Source: JAFGBM01 sp964564915
Lineage (GTDB): Bacteria; Actinomycetota; Actinomycetes; Actinomycetales; Demequinaceae
Length of the DNA: 33,715 bases
Assembly (NCBI GenBank): GCA_964564915.1
Contig: CAZMCU010000015.1
Coordinates: 1 to 33,715 of the forward strand
Direction: 5' to 3'
Under the pieces are notes generated by a model. That model was not told the DNA's origin, did no database searches, and worked only from the letters and a program-made list of their open reading frames with translations. Shown in pieces: positions 1 to 6,856 of this stretch (position 1 is its first letter; each line of letters begins with the position of its first letter). The translations under genes were made by a program, and so were the position numbers.

Positions 1-324
1 GAACGTCACCCCCTCGGGTACGTCGAGGATGAATCCGAGGTTGAACCCATCCGTCGCACCAGAGTTGGTAGCGGAAAGCGAGTAGGTGGCGTTGTCTCCG
101 GCGATGACCTCGCCGCCGCCACCAACGGTCAGAGTGACGGTAGGGGCGACAGCGGAAGCGGGCTGGGCGTCAATGACAACGAGCGTGAGGGGGGTGACGA
201 CGAGGAGGGGGATGAGCAGGCGGCTTGCCCAGCGGGACCGGTAACGGGTGGGCAAAAGAACGGAGTGGGCACCCTTGAGCCCACTCCGCTGCCGGCGAGT
301 CCTCGCCGAGCCGGAGGCCCTCAT
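1..324 (-). CDS. Secreted surface protein with DUF11/isopeptide-like repeat domain (3' end missing)
   Basis: Only the first 108 residues lie in the window and the gene runs off its left edge. The N-terminus is long and basic (several Arg in residues 2-31), followed by a hydrophobic stretch at about 35-51 and an A-S-A signal peptidase site at 56-58, so the protein is exported. The mature part begins with a beta-rich segment (VTLTVGGGGEVIAGDNATYS, then LSATNSG) like the DUF11/isopeptide-forming repeats of actinobacterial cell-surface proteins. The ATG is preceded at exactly six bases by TACCCT, which fits a leaderless start. A shorter TTG start at codon 24 would give a more usual signal peptide but has no ribosome site. 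A terminator-like hairpin lies inside codons 13-22. The function beyond surface exposure is unknown. Confidence 0.6.
   Translation of the reverse strand, partial: MRASGSARTRRQRSGLKGAHSVLLPTRYRSRWASRLLIPLLVVTPLTLVVIDAQPASAVAPTVTLTVGGGGEVIAGDNATYSLSATNSGATDGFNLGFILDVPEGVTF
254..288 (-). terminator. Intrinsic-terminator-like hairpin inside the surface protein gene start
   Basis: Perfect 10-bp arms (261-270 and 279-288) with an 8-base loop are followed on the minus strand by TTCTTTT. The polarity is right to stop transcripts coming out of the antiporter operon upstream, but the hairpin sits inside codons 13-22 of the next gene, so it could also act as an early attenuator of that gene. Confidence 0.5.
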
Positions 325-336
325 AGGGTGAGGGTA
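325..336 (-). promoter_or_regulatory. Leaderless -10 element of the surface protein gene
   Basis: On the minus strand TACCCT is followed by exactly six bases and then the ATG. This TANNNT-N6-ATG spacing puts the transcription start on the start codon. The element lies in the 10-bp palindrome AGGGTACCCT (331-340), so a repressor could overlap it. No clear -35 is visible. Confidence 0.45.
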
Positions 337-411
337 CCCTGTGCGCGGAAAAGTGGCCAGATGAAGGGGAAGATGCTACCAAGACCGGACGGACGAGAGC
401 GCAATCGACGC

Positions 412-1602
412 TCAGGTCGTCCGGACCCGTTTGCGATCGGATAGTCGCATCAGGAGGGGTCCACCGATCGCCAAGATGAGCACGTAGGCTGCCGCCATCG
501 GGCCGAGTTGCGGCTCGACCCCGGCGGCGACCCCCAGGCCAGCGATGACGATCGAGAACTCCCCCCTCGGGACGAGTCCGAAAGCGACCCGCCACCGCGC
601 CTTCTTCCCCAACCCTGCGCGGTCGGCCGCGAAAAGACCGGTGGCAACCTTGGTTGTAGCGCCCATCAGCGCGAGAGCGAGCGCGGGAAGGAGGACAGGG
701 GAAAGCGTGGCCGGATCGACGCGCATGCCGAAGAAGACGAAGAAGAGGCCGCCGAAAACGTCACGAAGAGGGGGGAGTAGGGATCGAACCTCGTCGGCGA
801 GCTGTCCGGAGAGCGTGACTCCCAGAAGGAAGGCTCCGACCGCGGCCGAGACCTGCACGGCCTCCGCAACCCCCGCGACAAGGAAGGTGATGCCGAGAAC
901 GGTGAGGATCAGTAGTTCACGCGAGCGAGAGTGAAGGGCGCGCGAGACGCGCTCTCCCAGACGGAAGGCGACCGCGAAAGCCACGACGACCGCACCGAGA
1001 GCGATCACGATTGCCACGGCGCCTTGAGTGAGGCTAGCGCCGACGACGAGGACGGCCATAACGGGGAGGTATCCCGCCATGACGATGTCCTCCATGACCA
1101 AGAGACTCAAGATGACGGGGGTCTCGCGGTTGGCGATGCGCCCCAGATCGACGAGCAGCCGTGCGATGATCCCGGAGGACGAGATGTAAGTGACCCCGGC
1201 GAGGAGGAGGGACGCCGTGGGCGTCCACCCCAAGAGAAGGCCAGCGGCGAATCCGGGAAAGCCGTTGAGTGCGGCGTCGAGAATCCCCGCGCGCCACGTC
1301 GATCGAAAGCCCTCCTTGAGGTCCTCCGGCGAGTACTCCAAACCGAGGAGGAGCAGAAGCAGCACCACCCCAATCTCCGCGCCGACGGAAAGAAACTCTT
1401 CCCCCGCATGCACGGGAAACGGACCCCCTTCGCCCAGCAGAAGCCCACCGAGCAAATACAGGGGGACCGAGGGGATTCCGATCCGCGCCGCGAGCCGACC
1501 GAGAAGGGCAAGCGTGAGGAGGACGATGCCCAAACCAATGAGAATGTCGCCGACGGACGCTGAGGCACCGTCGGCGAGCAGGCCAGCCGCAGCGAACTTC
1601 AC
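412..1602 (-). CDS. CPA2-family cation:proton antiporter (KhtU-like)
   Basis: A 396-residue, very hydrophobic protein with about 12 membrane segments and the Na+/H+ exchanger fold typical of CPA2 antiporters (N-terminal IGIPSVPLYLLGGLLLGEGG, then LLLLLLGLEYSPEDL). It should exchange K+ or Na+ for H+ across the membrane. It lacks the long C-terminal RCK/TrkA-N domain of KefB/KefC. That role falls to the separate TrkA-C protein encoded just upstream, the arrangement of Bacillus KhtTU. The GTG start overlaps the stop of that regulator by 4 nt (GTGA), implying translational coupling. The transported ion cannot be told from sequence. Confidence 0.85.
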   Translation of the reverse strand: MKFAAAGLLADGASASVGDILIGLGIVLLTLALLGRLAARIGIPSVPLYLLGGLLLGEGGPFPVHAGEEFLSVGAEIGVVLLLLLLGLEYSPEDLKEGFRSTWRAGILDAALNGFPGFAAGLLLGWTPTASLLLAGVTYISSSGIIARLLVDLGRIANRETPVILSLLVMEDIVMAGYLPVMAVLVVGASLTQGAVAIVIALGAVVVAFAVAFRLGERVSRALHSRSRELLILTVLGITFLVAGVAEAVQVSAAVGAFLLGVTLSGQLADEVRSLLPPLRDVFGGLFFVFFGMRVDPATLSPVLLPALALALMGATTKVATGLFAADRAGLGKKARWRVAFGLVPRGEFSIVIAGLGVAAGVEPQLGPMAAAYVLILAIGGPLLMRLSDRKRVRTT

Positions 1603-2081
1603 TTCCCCGTAAGGATCGTGGAGGCCGCTTGGACAGCTTTGGCGTCACCCATGACGAGGACCACGTCACCGGCAATGAACTCGAAACTTGGCCCCGGCCC
1701 GGGAACGGCGTGCTCTCCCCGAATCACCGCGACGACAGAGGCGGACGTTCTGGTGCGAATCTTCCCGTCTCCGATCGTCCTGGTGGTCAGCCCCCCTCTT
1801 TTCGGCATCGTCACCCACTCGATCGCGAGACCCTCGACGGTGTGCCGGAGGGCCTCGACTCTTTCGGTGATCGTGGTTCCCCCGAGGAGTTCCGCGAGCC
1901 TTCCCGCGTCCCCCTCCCCGAGTTCGATGGCGCCCGTGCAGGCGTCCGGGTCGCTGCGGTCGTAGATCGCGATGTCGCGCTTGCCATCGCGCCTGACCAC
2001 CACGCCGATCCGGTCGCCTGTCTCCGTTGCGAATTCGTAACGCACACCGACGCCGGGCAGTCTGGTCTCGAACATCTCCAT
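1599..2081 (-). CDS. Antiporter regulatory subunit with TrkA-C domain (KhtT-like)
   Basis: About 160 residues. The N-terminal part (FETRLPGVGVRYEF, then ATETGDRIGVVVRRDGKRDI) matches the KhtT-type regulators of CPA2 antiporters. The C-terminal half (about residues 80-158, with FEFIAGDVVLVMGD) is a TrkA-C/RCK-C ligand-binding domain, which in the family senses small ligands such as c-di-AMP and gates the partner. I place the start at the ATG at 2081. An upstream in-frame GTG at 2105 would add eight residues that do not resemble the family, and an ATG two codons later is also possible. CATGCT lies six bases before the chosen ATG, so this start may be leaderless. Confidence 0.8.
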   Translation of the reverse strand: MEMFETRLPGVGVRYEFATETGDRIGVVVRRDGKRDIAIYDRSDPDACTGAIELGEGDAGRLAELLGGTTITERVEALRHTVEGLAIEWVTMPKRGGLTTRTIGDGKIRTRTSASVVAVIRGEHAVPGPGPSFEFIAGDVVLVMGDAKAVQAASTILTGK

Positions 2082-2177
2082 GGGCCGAGCATGGCACGGC
2101 GACACGACGCTGGTCCAGGGATGCCCTTATCGGTAGTGAATCGAGGATGCCGTGCGCCGCGAGTCGTGTATCGACGA

Positions 2178-3083
2178 CTAGTCGAGATCCCCCAGACGAA
2201 TGAGTTCCTCCAATCGGGCCCATCCGAGGCGCCACAGGAAGGGGTTGGACGACGTCGCGTAGCGCACGGCTCGGAGCAACCAGTACCCGGCGATGCGATC
2301 GCGCAACGCCCTCGAGGCGTCTCCGTATGCGTCCAGAAAGGCGGCCTCAGCCGTTCGAGGGATGAGAAGAAAAGCCGCGGCGATGTCGGCGGCCGGGTCA
2401 CCCGCGCCCACGGTCCACCACGTGCAGATCCCCGCGAATCGACCACCATCGGTGGCGACGTACCGGGGGTCGAGGTTTCCGTGCGTCCAACGCGGAGTCG
2501 TATCAACCACGGTGTCGACGGCCTTCTCCCAGCGTTCGGAGAATTCCGCGGGGTCGAGTCGCTCCCCGTGGGGTCCGATCGCCTCCCGCAAGTGCGCGGT
2601 CACCTCATGCCACATCGCGCGGTAACGGGCGAGGGGAAGTCCGGACTCCACACTCGGAGGTGCGGAGGGTGGGGCGGCGGAGTGCACTTGGCGTAGGGCA
2701 GCGCCGAGATCGGGGGCGGTCTCCGCGACGAGCGGAACGACTCCCGCGTTGCTCCCCGGTAGCCAGGGGGCGATTTCCCATCGGAACGGATAATCGCTCG
2801 TGGGTTCTCCGGAGAAGACGGGGACGCCAGCGGGGAAGGTCCAGTCCGCCGACACTTCAGGCAACCATCGGAACGATGCTTCCAGGCTTGCGTCAAGACC
2901 GGTGGTCGTAGGGAGGTTGACGCAGTACTCGTCTCCGATGCGCACCGTGAGGTGATCTTCGAACACGTAGCGGCGCCCGACCTCGAGGTCGGACAGTTGC
3001 CGGTACTGATGTTGGATGAGCGCGGAGACGAGTGCGTCGTCGACCTCGACGTGTTGAGTGCCTTCGCTCGGCCCCCCGTCCAT
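2178..3083 (-). CDS. Aminoglycoside-phosphotransferase-fold protein with degenerate active site
   Basis: A 301-residue protein that follows the APH/choline-kinase fold throughout (FRWLPEV, then FRWEIAPWLPGSNA, then GAALRQVHS). Its catalytic motifs are broken. The Brenner loop, usually HGDLHPGNV, reads HGNLDPRYV. The metal-binding IDWGD reads CTWWT just before the conserved GAGDPAADIA. The nucleotide-binding basic residue in the usual VRLP is Asn (VNLP). The reading frame is intact and codon use matches its neighbours, so it looks like a maintained pseudokinase, not a decaying gene. The start is supported by TACAGT six bases upstream of the ATG. A role as a binding or regulatory protein is inference; antibiotic resistance is unlikely. 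Confidence 0.75.
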   Translation of the reverse strand: MDGGPSEGTQHVEVDDALVSALIQHQYRQLSDLEVGRRYVFEDHLTVRIGDEYCVNLPTTTGLDASLEASFRWLPEVSADWTFPAGVPVFSGEPTSDYPFRWEIAPWLPGSNAGVVPLVAETAPDLGAALRQVHSAAPPSAPPSVESGLPLARYRAMWHEVTAHLREAIGPHGERLDPAEFSERWEKAVDTVVDTTPRWTHGNLDPRYVATDGGRFAGICTWWTVGAGDPAADIAAAFLLIPRTAEAAFLDAYGDASRALRDRIAGYWLLRAVRYATSSNPFLWRLGWARLEELIRLGDLD

Positions 3084-3095
3084 ATCTCGACTGTA
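3084..3095 (-). promoter_or_regulatory. Leaderless -10 element of the APH-fold gene
   Basis: On the minus strand TACAGT is followed by exactly six bases and the ATG. No Shine-Dalgarno sequence is present, so the mRNA is probably leaderless. Confidence 0.5.
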
Positions 3096-3211
3096 GCGCC
3101 GGAAAGGTTGACGTGGCAGGGGTCCTCGACGTCACGAACGGTGACCGGATTGTCACGGAGAAGCCCTCGCAGCAACGGCTCGACAGAAGTACGGTTATAG
3201 AGGAGGTACTG

Positions 3212-4132
3212 ATGCGGGCAGCTCGCGTTCGTGCGTTTGGTGACCTTGCCGGTGTAACGATTGAGGAGATCCCCGATCCGGTCCCCGCGGCGGATCAGAT
3301 CCTCATTCGGGTCACCGCGGCTGCTCTCAATCCCCTCGACTACAAGGTTGCCCTCACCGGTCATCGAGGGGTTCGCGAACTTCCCTTAACGCTGGGATTC
3401 GATGCCGTCGGGACGGTGGAAGCGATCGGCCCAGAGGTGAAGTCGGTTGCGGTGGGAGACCGCGTGTGCGCGATGGCGGACATCATGGCCCCCGGGACGG
3501 CGGCAGACCTCGTTGTGGTTCGTGAGCACAACGTGGCGAAGGTCCCCGCAGGAGTAGCCGACAACGAGGCAGCGGGTTTACCCCTTGCCGCCTTGACCGC
3601 CTTCCAAGCATGGGACACTGCCGGGCTGGACAAGGGTCAGTCCGTGCTCGTCCATGGTGGCGCGGGCGGCGTGGGCCACCTAGCCATTCAGTTAGCCAAG
3701 TTGCGTGGGGCGACCGTCTACGCGACGGCATCCGCGGCTCACCTTGACCTCCTCGAGGACCTCGGGGTCGATCACCCTATTGACTACCACTCGACATCGC
3801 CGAGTAAGTTCGCGGGTCTTGTCGACGTGGTGCTTGACACCCGAGGTGGAGCGGTGGCCGCCGCGTCCCTTCAGGGAATGCGACCGGGAGGAACGCTGGT
3901 GAGCATCGTGGGCTTCACCCCGACCCCGGACGAGGCTCGGGACGAGGTCACGGTGGTACGCATGCTCGTCGAGCCTCGCGCTCATGAGTTGGCGAGCCTG
4001 GTCGCTCTCGTCGCGGACGTCCGCCTCCGTGTCCTCGTCGAGTCTGTCGTTCCGCTGGAGCGGATCGCCGACGCACTCCAGGCTCTCTATGCGGGGCACA
4101 CCGTGGGGAAGCGGGTTCTCAAGGTGTCTTAG
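3212..4132 (+). CDS. NADP-dependent zinc-free oxidoreductase (quinone oxidoreductase/MDR family)
   Basis: A 306-residue member of the medium-chain reductase superfamily. It has the N-terminal GroES-like domain (LNPLDYKVALTG, then TLGFDAVGTVEAIGPEVKSV) and the Rossmann nucleotide loop VHGGAGGVGHLAIQLAK near residues 146-162. The structural and catalytic zinc cysteines of true alcohol dehydrogenases are absent, as in quinone oxidoreductases. It probably reduces an alpha,beta-unsaturated carbonyl or quinone with NADPH; the substrate is unknown. The ATG at 3212 is chosen because AGGAGG lies five bases before it. An open frame continues upstream to 3032 but is antisense to the APH-fold gene and not protein-like. 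The two genes are divergent, 128 bp apart. Confidence 0.85.
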   Translation: MRAARVRAFGDLAGVTIEEIPDPVPAADQILIRVTAAALNPLDYKVALTGHRGVRELPLTLGFDAVGTVEAIGPEVKSVAVGDRVCAMADIMAPGTAADLVVVREHNVAKVPAGVADNEAAGLPLAALTAFQAWDTAGLDKGQSVLVHGGAGGVGHLAIQLAKLRGATVYATASAAHLDLLEDLGVDHPIDYHSTSPSKFAGLVDVVLDTRGGAVAAASLQGMRPGGTLVSIVGFTPTPDEARDEVTVVRMLVEPRAHELASLVALVADVRLRVLVESVVPLERIADALQALYAGHTVGKRVLKVS

Positions 4133-4153
4133 GTCGGTGTCGGGGTGTGCACG

Positions 4154-4165
4154 TAGCCTGACGAC
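4154..4165 (+). promoter_or_regulatory. Leaderless -10 element of the TfoX-N gene
   Basis: TAGCCT is followed by exactly six bases and then the ATG at 4166. There is no Shine-Dalgarno sequence, so this gene probably has its own leaderless transcript even though it starts only 33 bp after the previous stop. Confidence 0.55.
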
Positions 4166-4507
4166 ATGGCAACCAAGCCGGAAACCGTCGCCTACGTTCT
4201 TGAGCAACTCGAACCTCTTGACGTCCGAGCGCGTCCGATGTTCGGCGAATTCTGCGTGTGGTGCAACGAGAAGGTGGTTGCGCTGATCTGCGACGACACG
4301 GTGTATCTCAAGCCCACGGCTGCTTCGGATGCCCTGGGGTTGCGGGAGGCGGAAGCCTATCCGGGGTCCAGACCCTTCCGGATAGTAAGAGACAACCTCA
4401 TCGAGGACTCCGATGCGTTCCGTGCACTCGTCCAGGCGACAGCCGACGCACTACCCCCTCCCCAGCCCAAGAAGCCACGGGCTCCGCACATTAGCGGTGG
4501 TCGGTAG
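4166..4507 (+). CDS. TfoX N-terminal-domain protein
   Basis: A 113-residue protein whose first 95 residues match the TfoX N-terminal domain family: VRARPMFGEFCVWCNEKVVA, then the VYLKP strand and a PFRIVRDNLIEDSDAF segment. Stand-alone TfoX-N proteins are common in actinobacteria and their biochemical role is not established. Only the gammaproteobacterial two-domain TfoX/Sxy is linked to competence, so that function should not be transferred. The C-terminus is a short basic and proline-rich tail. Confidence 0.85.
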   Translation: MATKPETVAYVLEQLEPLDVRARPMFGEFCVWCNEKVVALICDDTVYLKPTAASDALGLREAEAYPGSRPFRIVRDNLIEDSDAFRALVQATADALPPPQPKKPRAPHISGGR

Positions 4508-4523
4508 AGGCGATTCGCCATTG

Positions 4524-4539
4524 GTGGCGACCTCGCCAC
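4524..4539 (+). terminator. GC-rich hairpin after the TfoX-N gene
   Basis: GTGGCG and CGCCAC pair around a 4-base loop 16 bp after the stop codon. There is no U-tract, so this is at best a weak or factor-dependent terminator. Confidence 0.3.
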
Positions 4540-4638
4540 GGGCAAGGGCGTCTGCGAGGCGGCCGTCGCGTGGAGTGCCTCGATCTCCTTACGTTCGCCA
4601 AACACACCCCTGCTTAGGGTCGAAGGCATCGAGCGGAG

Positions 4639-4800
4639 ATGGTGGCGCTCGTCGTTCGGGATGATGGAACCACGTCCGTTCGCGTCGTGAAGAATGGCGA
4701 GTTGACAGGGGTTGACGTGACGGTGCTGGGAACATCCGCCCAATCGACGGCGGTGGAATCGGACGGTCTCACCGAGGGTGACATCGTCGCCGTCAACTAG
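4639..4800 (+). CDS. Small ORF resembling the C-terminal piece of a HlyD-type efflux adaptor
   Basis: A 53-residue ORF with high third-position GC like its neighbours. The sequence (VVRDDGTTSVRVVKNGELTG, then VTVLGTS, ending GLTEGDIVAVN) reads like the last two beta-strands and the closing 'gL.eGD.Vvv' motif of membrane-fusion/HlyD adaptors. No start of such an adaptor exists upstream; an in-frame stop lies 18-20 bases before the ATG. TAGGGT at 4615-4620 could be its -10, and GAGCGGAG before the ATG is a weak ribosome site. It ends 21 bp before the response regulator, a place where actinobacteria often carry an efflux adaptor gene. It could be a surviving fragment of a lost adaptor-ABC transporter locus or a genuine small protein. 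Confidence 0.45.
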   Translation: MVALVVRDDGTTSVRVVKNGELTGVDVTVLGTSAQSTAVESDGLTEGDIVAVN

Positions 4801-4821
4801 AGGCACACGGAAGGAGGCACC

Positions 4822-5493
4822 ATGAGGGTGCTCGTCGTGGAAGATCACGCGGCGCTCGCCCGGGAGATCGCGGTTCGCCTCCGGCGCGAGCACATGGCCG
4901 TGGACGTCGCGCTCAACGGAGCCGAAGCTCTGGAGAAGGCGGCGTTGACGGAGTACGACGTCGTCGTTCTCGATCGCGACCTACCCGTGGTTCACGGTGA
5001 CGATGTCTGTCGCACCCTCGTAGCGAAGGAGAACGGGCCGCGCATCCTCATGCTGACGGCCTCCCGGGGAATCGACGACGTCGTCGGAGGTTTGGGACTC
5101 GGTGCGGACGACTACCTTTCCAAACCCTTTGCGATGGTGGAACTCGTGGCGAGGATCCGCACGCTCGCACGCCGTGCGGGGAACGGTGTCGCACCAATCC
5201 TGACCGTTGGCGGGCTCATCGTCGATCCGGGCACCCACACCGTTACGCGAGACGGTCGGTCGATCGACCTCAGCCCCAAGGAATTCGGCGTGCTGGAGGT
5301 GCTGGCCGCGACACCCGGTCGCGTGATCTCCGCGGAGCACCTCCTCGAGAAGGTGTGGGACGAATACACCGACCCCTTCACCAACGCCGTCCGCGTCACG
5401 ATGGTGACGCTCCGAAGGAAGCTCGGGGAACCCCAACTGATCGAGACGGTCAAGAAGTCGGGCTATCGGCTCATCAAGGAGGACCAACTATGA
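4822..5493 (+). CDS. OmpR/PhoB-family response regulator
   Basis: A 223-residue two-domain regulator. The receiver domain (residues 1-115) has the acidic pocket E7/D8, phospho-acceptor D51 in VVVLDRDLP, T79 in ILMLTAS and K101 in DDYLSKPF. The winged-helix DNA-binding domain (about 128-221) ends with the typical NAVRVTMVTLRRKLGEP and SGYRLIKE. It should bind promoter DNA as a dimer when phosphorylated by the downstream kinase. A strong ribosome site (GGAAGGAGG) precedes the ATG. Its stop overlaps the kinase start (ATGA). The signal is unknown. Confidence 0.95.
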   Translation: MRVLVVEDHAALAREIAVRLRREHMAVDVALNGAEALEKAALTEYDVVVLDRDLPVVHGDDVCRTLVAKENGPRILMLTASRGIDDVVGGLGLGADDYLSKPFAMVELVARIRTLARRAGNGVAPILTVGGLIVDPGTHTVTRDGRSIDLSPKEFGVLEVLAATPGRVISAEHLLEKVWDEYTDPFTNAVRVTMVTLRRKLGEPQLIETVKKSGYRLIKEDQL

Positions 5494-6755
5494 GAATCAC
5501 CGTGAGGCTCAAGATGACGGCCTTGTTTGCCGTCCTCTTCACCGCGCTCGCTGCGGTGTTGGTCGCGACGGCCTACTCTTTCGTTGCCGCTCGAACCACC
5601 CCGCAGGCGGAGTCTGCCGCGCGCGAGGCCGTCTTCCGGGAAGCGTTGGCCGACGCCGGCGTCGTTCTTCCCGTAACCAGACGTGAGACGCCCATACTGC
5701 GCCCCCCGGGCGATACAGCGGGTCGAGACACTCCCGGGATCGGCGGTGTGGTCGTGCTCGGACCGAACGATTCTGTGACGATTGCCTTCCGTGACATCGA
5801 GAAACAGGCCCGCCAAGGCGTTCTCGATGACCTCCTCCAAACGTCGATCCTTGCGTTCCTCCTGGTCGCGATCATCGCGGTTCCGGTGGCGTGGTGGCTT
5901 GCGGGAAGGGTCCTACGACCGATCGACGACGTCGCGGCGGAGGCGAGCACGCTTTCGGCGACGAGCCTCTCCCGGCGCCTCCCCAATGAGGGACCGGACG
6001 ATGAGTTTCGGCGCCTCAAGACCGCCTTCAACGGGATGCTTGATCGGCTCGAGTCCGCGTTCGACGCCCGTCAGAGATTCGCGGCGGACGCGTCCCACGA
6101 ACTCCGGACCCCGTTGGCGGTCATGCGAGCCAAGGCCGACAACGTTCTGGATGACGGGCATCTTTCCGGCGAGGGACGAGCACTCGCACTGGAGGTCAGG
6201 GAGCAAGTGGAGCGGTCGGAGGCGCTCGTGGAATCGCTGCTCACCCTCGCGCGTGCGGACGATGTCCAGCACACCCGCGAGGTTGTCGACCTTGGCGATG
6301 TCGTGGCACGGGCAGCGAGCAGCCTCGCGGATGAGGCCCTACGGAGGGGGGTGGCGATCGACCTTGACCTCAAGGACGCACCGGTTCTCGGCGATCCCGT
6401 GCTTTTAGAGCGGATGGTAGCGAACGCCCTCGACAACGCGGTCCGACACAACGGGGCGAAGGGGGGAAGCGTCACCTGTTCGACGGCAACGAAGGGAGGC
6501 GACGCCGTCTTCGTCGCCTCCAACACGGGATCCAAGGTGAACGCCAAGGAGATTCCGCGTCTGTTTGAGAGATTCGAGCGAGGCGCGACGCGATCGGAGG
6601 CGGCCGGTCATGGGCTGGGCCTTCCCATCATTCGACGAGTCGCGGAGGCTCATGGTGGTGCCGTGACGGCAAGACCCCGGCGCGGGGGAGGCCTGACCCT
6701 TGAGGTCCGGGTTCCTCTTGCGACCTCAACGGATACAGTGGTGATACCCCGTTGA
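5490..6755 (+). CDS. Membrane sensor histidine kinase
   Basis: A 421-residue kinase. Membrane segments at about residues 10-32 and 113-135 enclose an extracytoplasmic sensor of about 80 residues, then come a HAMP domain, HisKA with ASHELRTPLA (phospho-His near residue 203) and a HATPase domain with the N box ANALDNAVRHN (about 310-320) and G box GHGLGLPII (about 371). The middle ATP-lid box reads SNTGSKV where many kinases have DxGxGI, a variation often seen in actinobacterial kinases of this type. I take the ATG at 5490, which overlaps the regulator stop by 4 nt and directly precedes the hydrophobic anchor. It pairs with the upstream OmpR-type regulator. An efflux link is hinted only by the adaptor-like ORF upstream. 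Confidence 0.95.
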   Translation: MRITVRLKMTALFAVLFTALAAVLVATAYSFVAARTTPQAESAAREAVFREALADAGVVLPVTRRETPILRPPGDTAGRDTPGIGGVVVLGPNDSVTIAFRDIEKQARQGVLDDLLQTSILAFLLVAIIAVPVAWWLAGRVLRPIDDVAAEASTLSATSLSRRLPNEGPDDEFRRLKTAFNGMLDRLESAFDARQRFAADASHELRTPLAVMRAKADNVLDDGHLSGEGRALALEVREQVERSEALVESLLTLARADDVQHTREVVDLGDVVARAASSLADEALRRGVAIDLDLKDAPVLGDPVLLERMVANALDNAVRHNGAKGGSVTCSTATKGGDAVFVASNTGSKVNAKEIPRLFERFERGATRSEAAGHGLGLPIIRRVAEAHGGAVTARPRRGGGLTLEVRVPLATSTDTVVIPR

Positions 6756-6757
6756 GG
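6724..6757 (+). terminator. Hairpin at the end of the two-component operon
   Basis: CCTCAACGG (6724-6732) and CCGTTGAGG (6749-6757) are perfect 9-bp arms around 16 bases. They span the kinase stop codon. No U-tract follows directly. The hairpin separates the two-component genes from the hydrogenase operon, whose promoter follows at once. Confidence 0.5.
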
Positions 6758-6788
6758 ATTGGCCCGTGGGTGTTTCCAGGTTTCGCGT

Positions 6789-6829
6789 GACCTAGGTCCC
6801 TCGCCATGGGTCGATGCTCGACATAGCGT
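6789..6829 (+). promoter_or_regulatory. Putative hydrogenase operon promoter with palindromic operator
   Basis: TAGCGT at 6824-6829 is a plausible -10, giving a start near 6836. The perfect palindrome GACCTAGGTC (6789-6798) is then centred at about -42.5, a classical activator position, and no good -35 is present, as expected for an activated promoter. The palindrome shares the CCTAGG hexamer with the box upstream of the sulfur operon. GGAGG at 6847-6851 is the ribosome site of the first gene. This is inferred from sequence only. Confidence 0.4.
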
Positions 6830-6856
6830 CGAAGGACACGGCCAACGGAGGCGTCG

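Noticed and set aside
2162..2184. Short inverted repeats AGTCGT/ACGACT and CGACTAGTCG at the end of the APH-fold gene
   Set aside because: Arms are short and there is no U-tract; too weak to call a terminator.
1629..2696. Long plus-strand open frame of about 355 codons
   Set aside because: It is antisense to the KhtT-like and APH-fold genes, has no family resemblance and is rich in Arg, Gly and Pro as expected of a shadow frame in GC-rich DNA.
2178..3083. Aminoglycoside resistance gene
   Set aside because: All catalytic residues of the family are replaced, so phosphotransfer to antibiotics is not expected.
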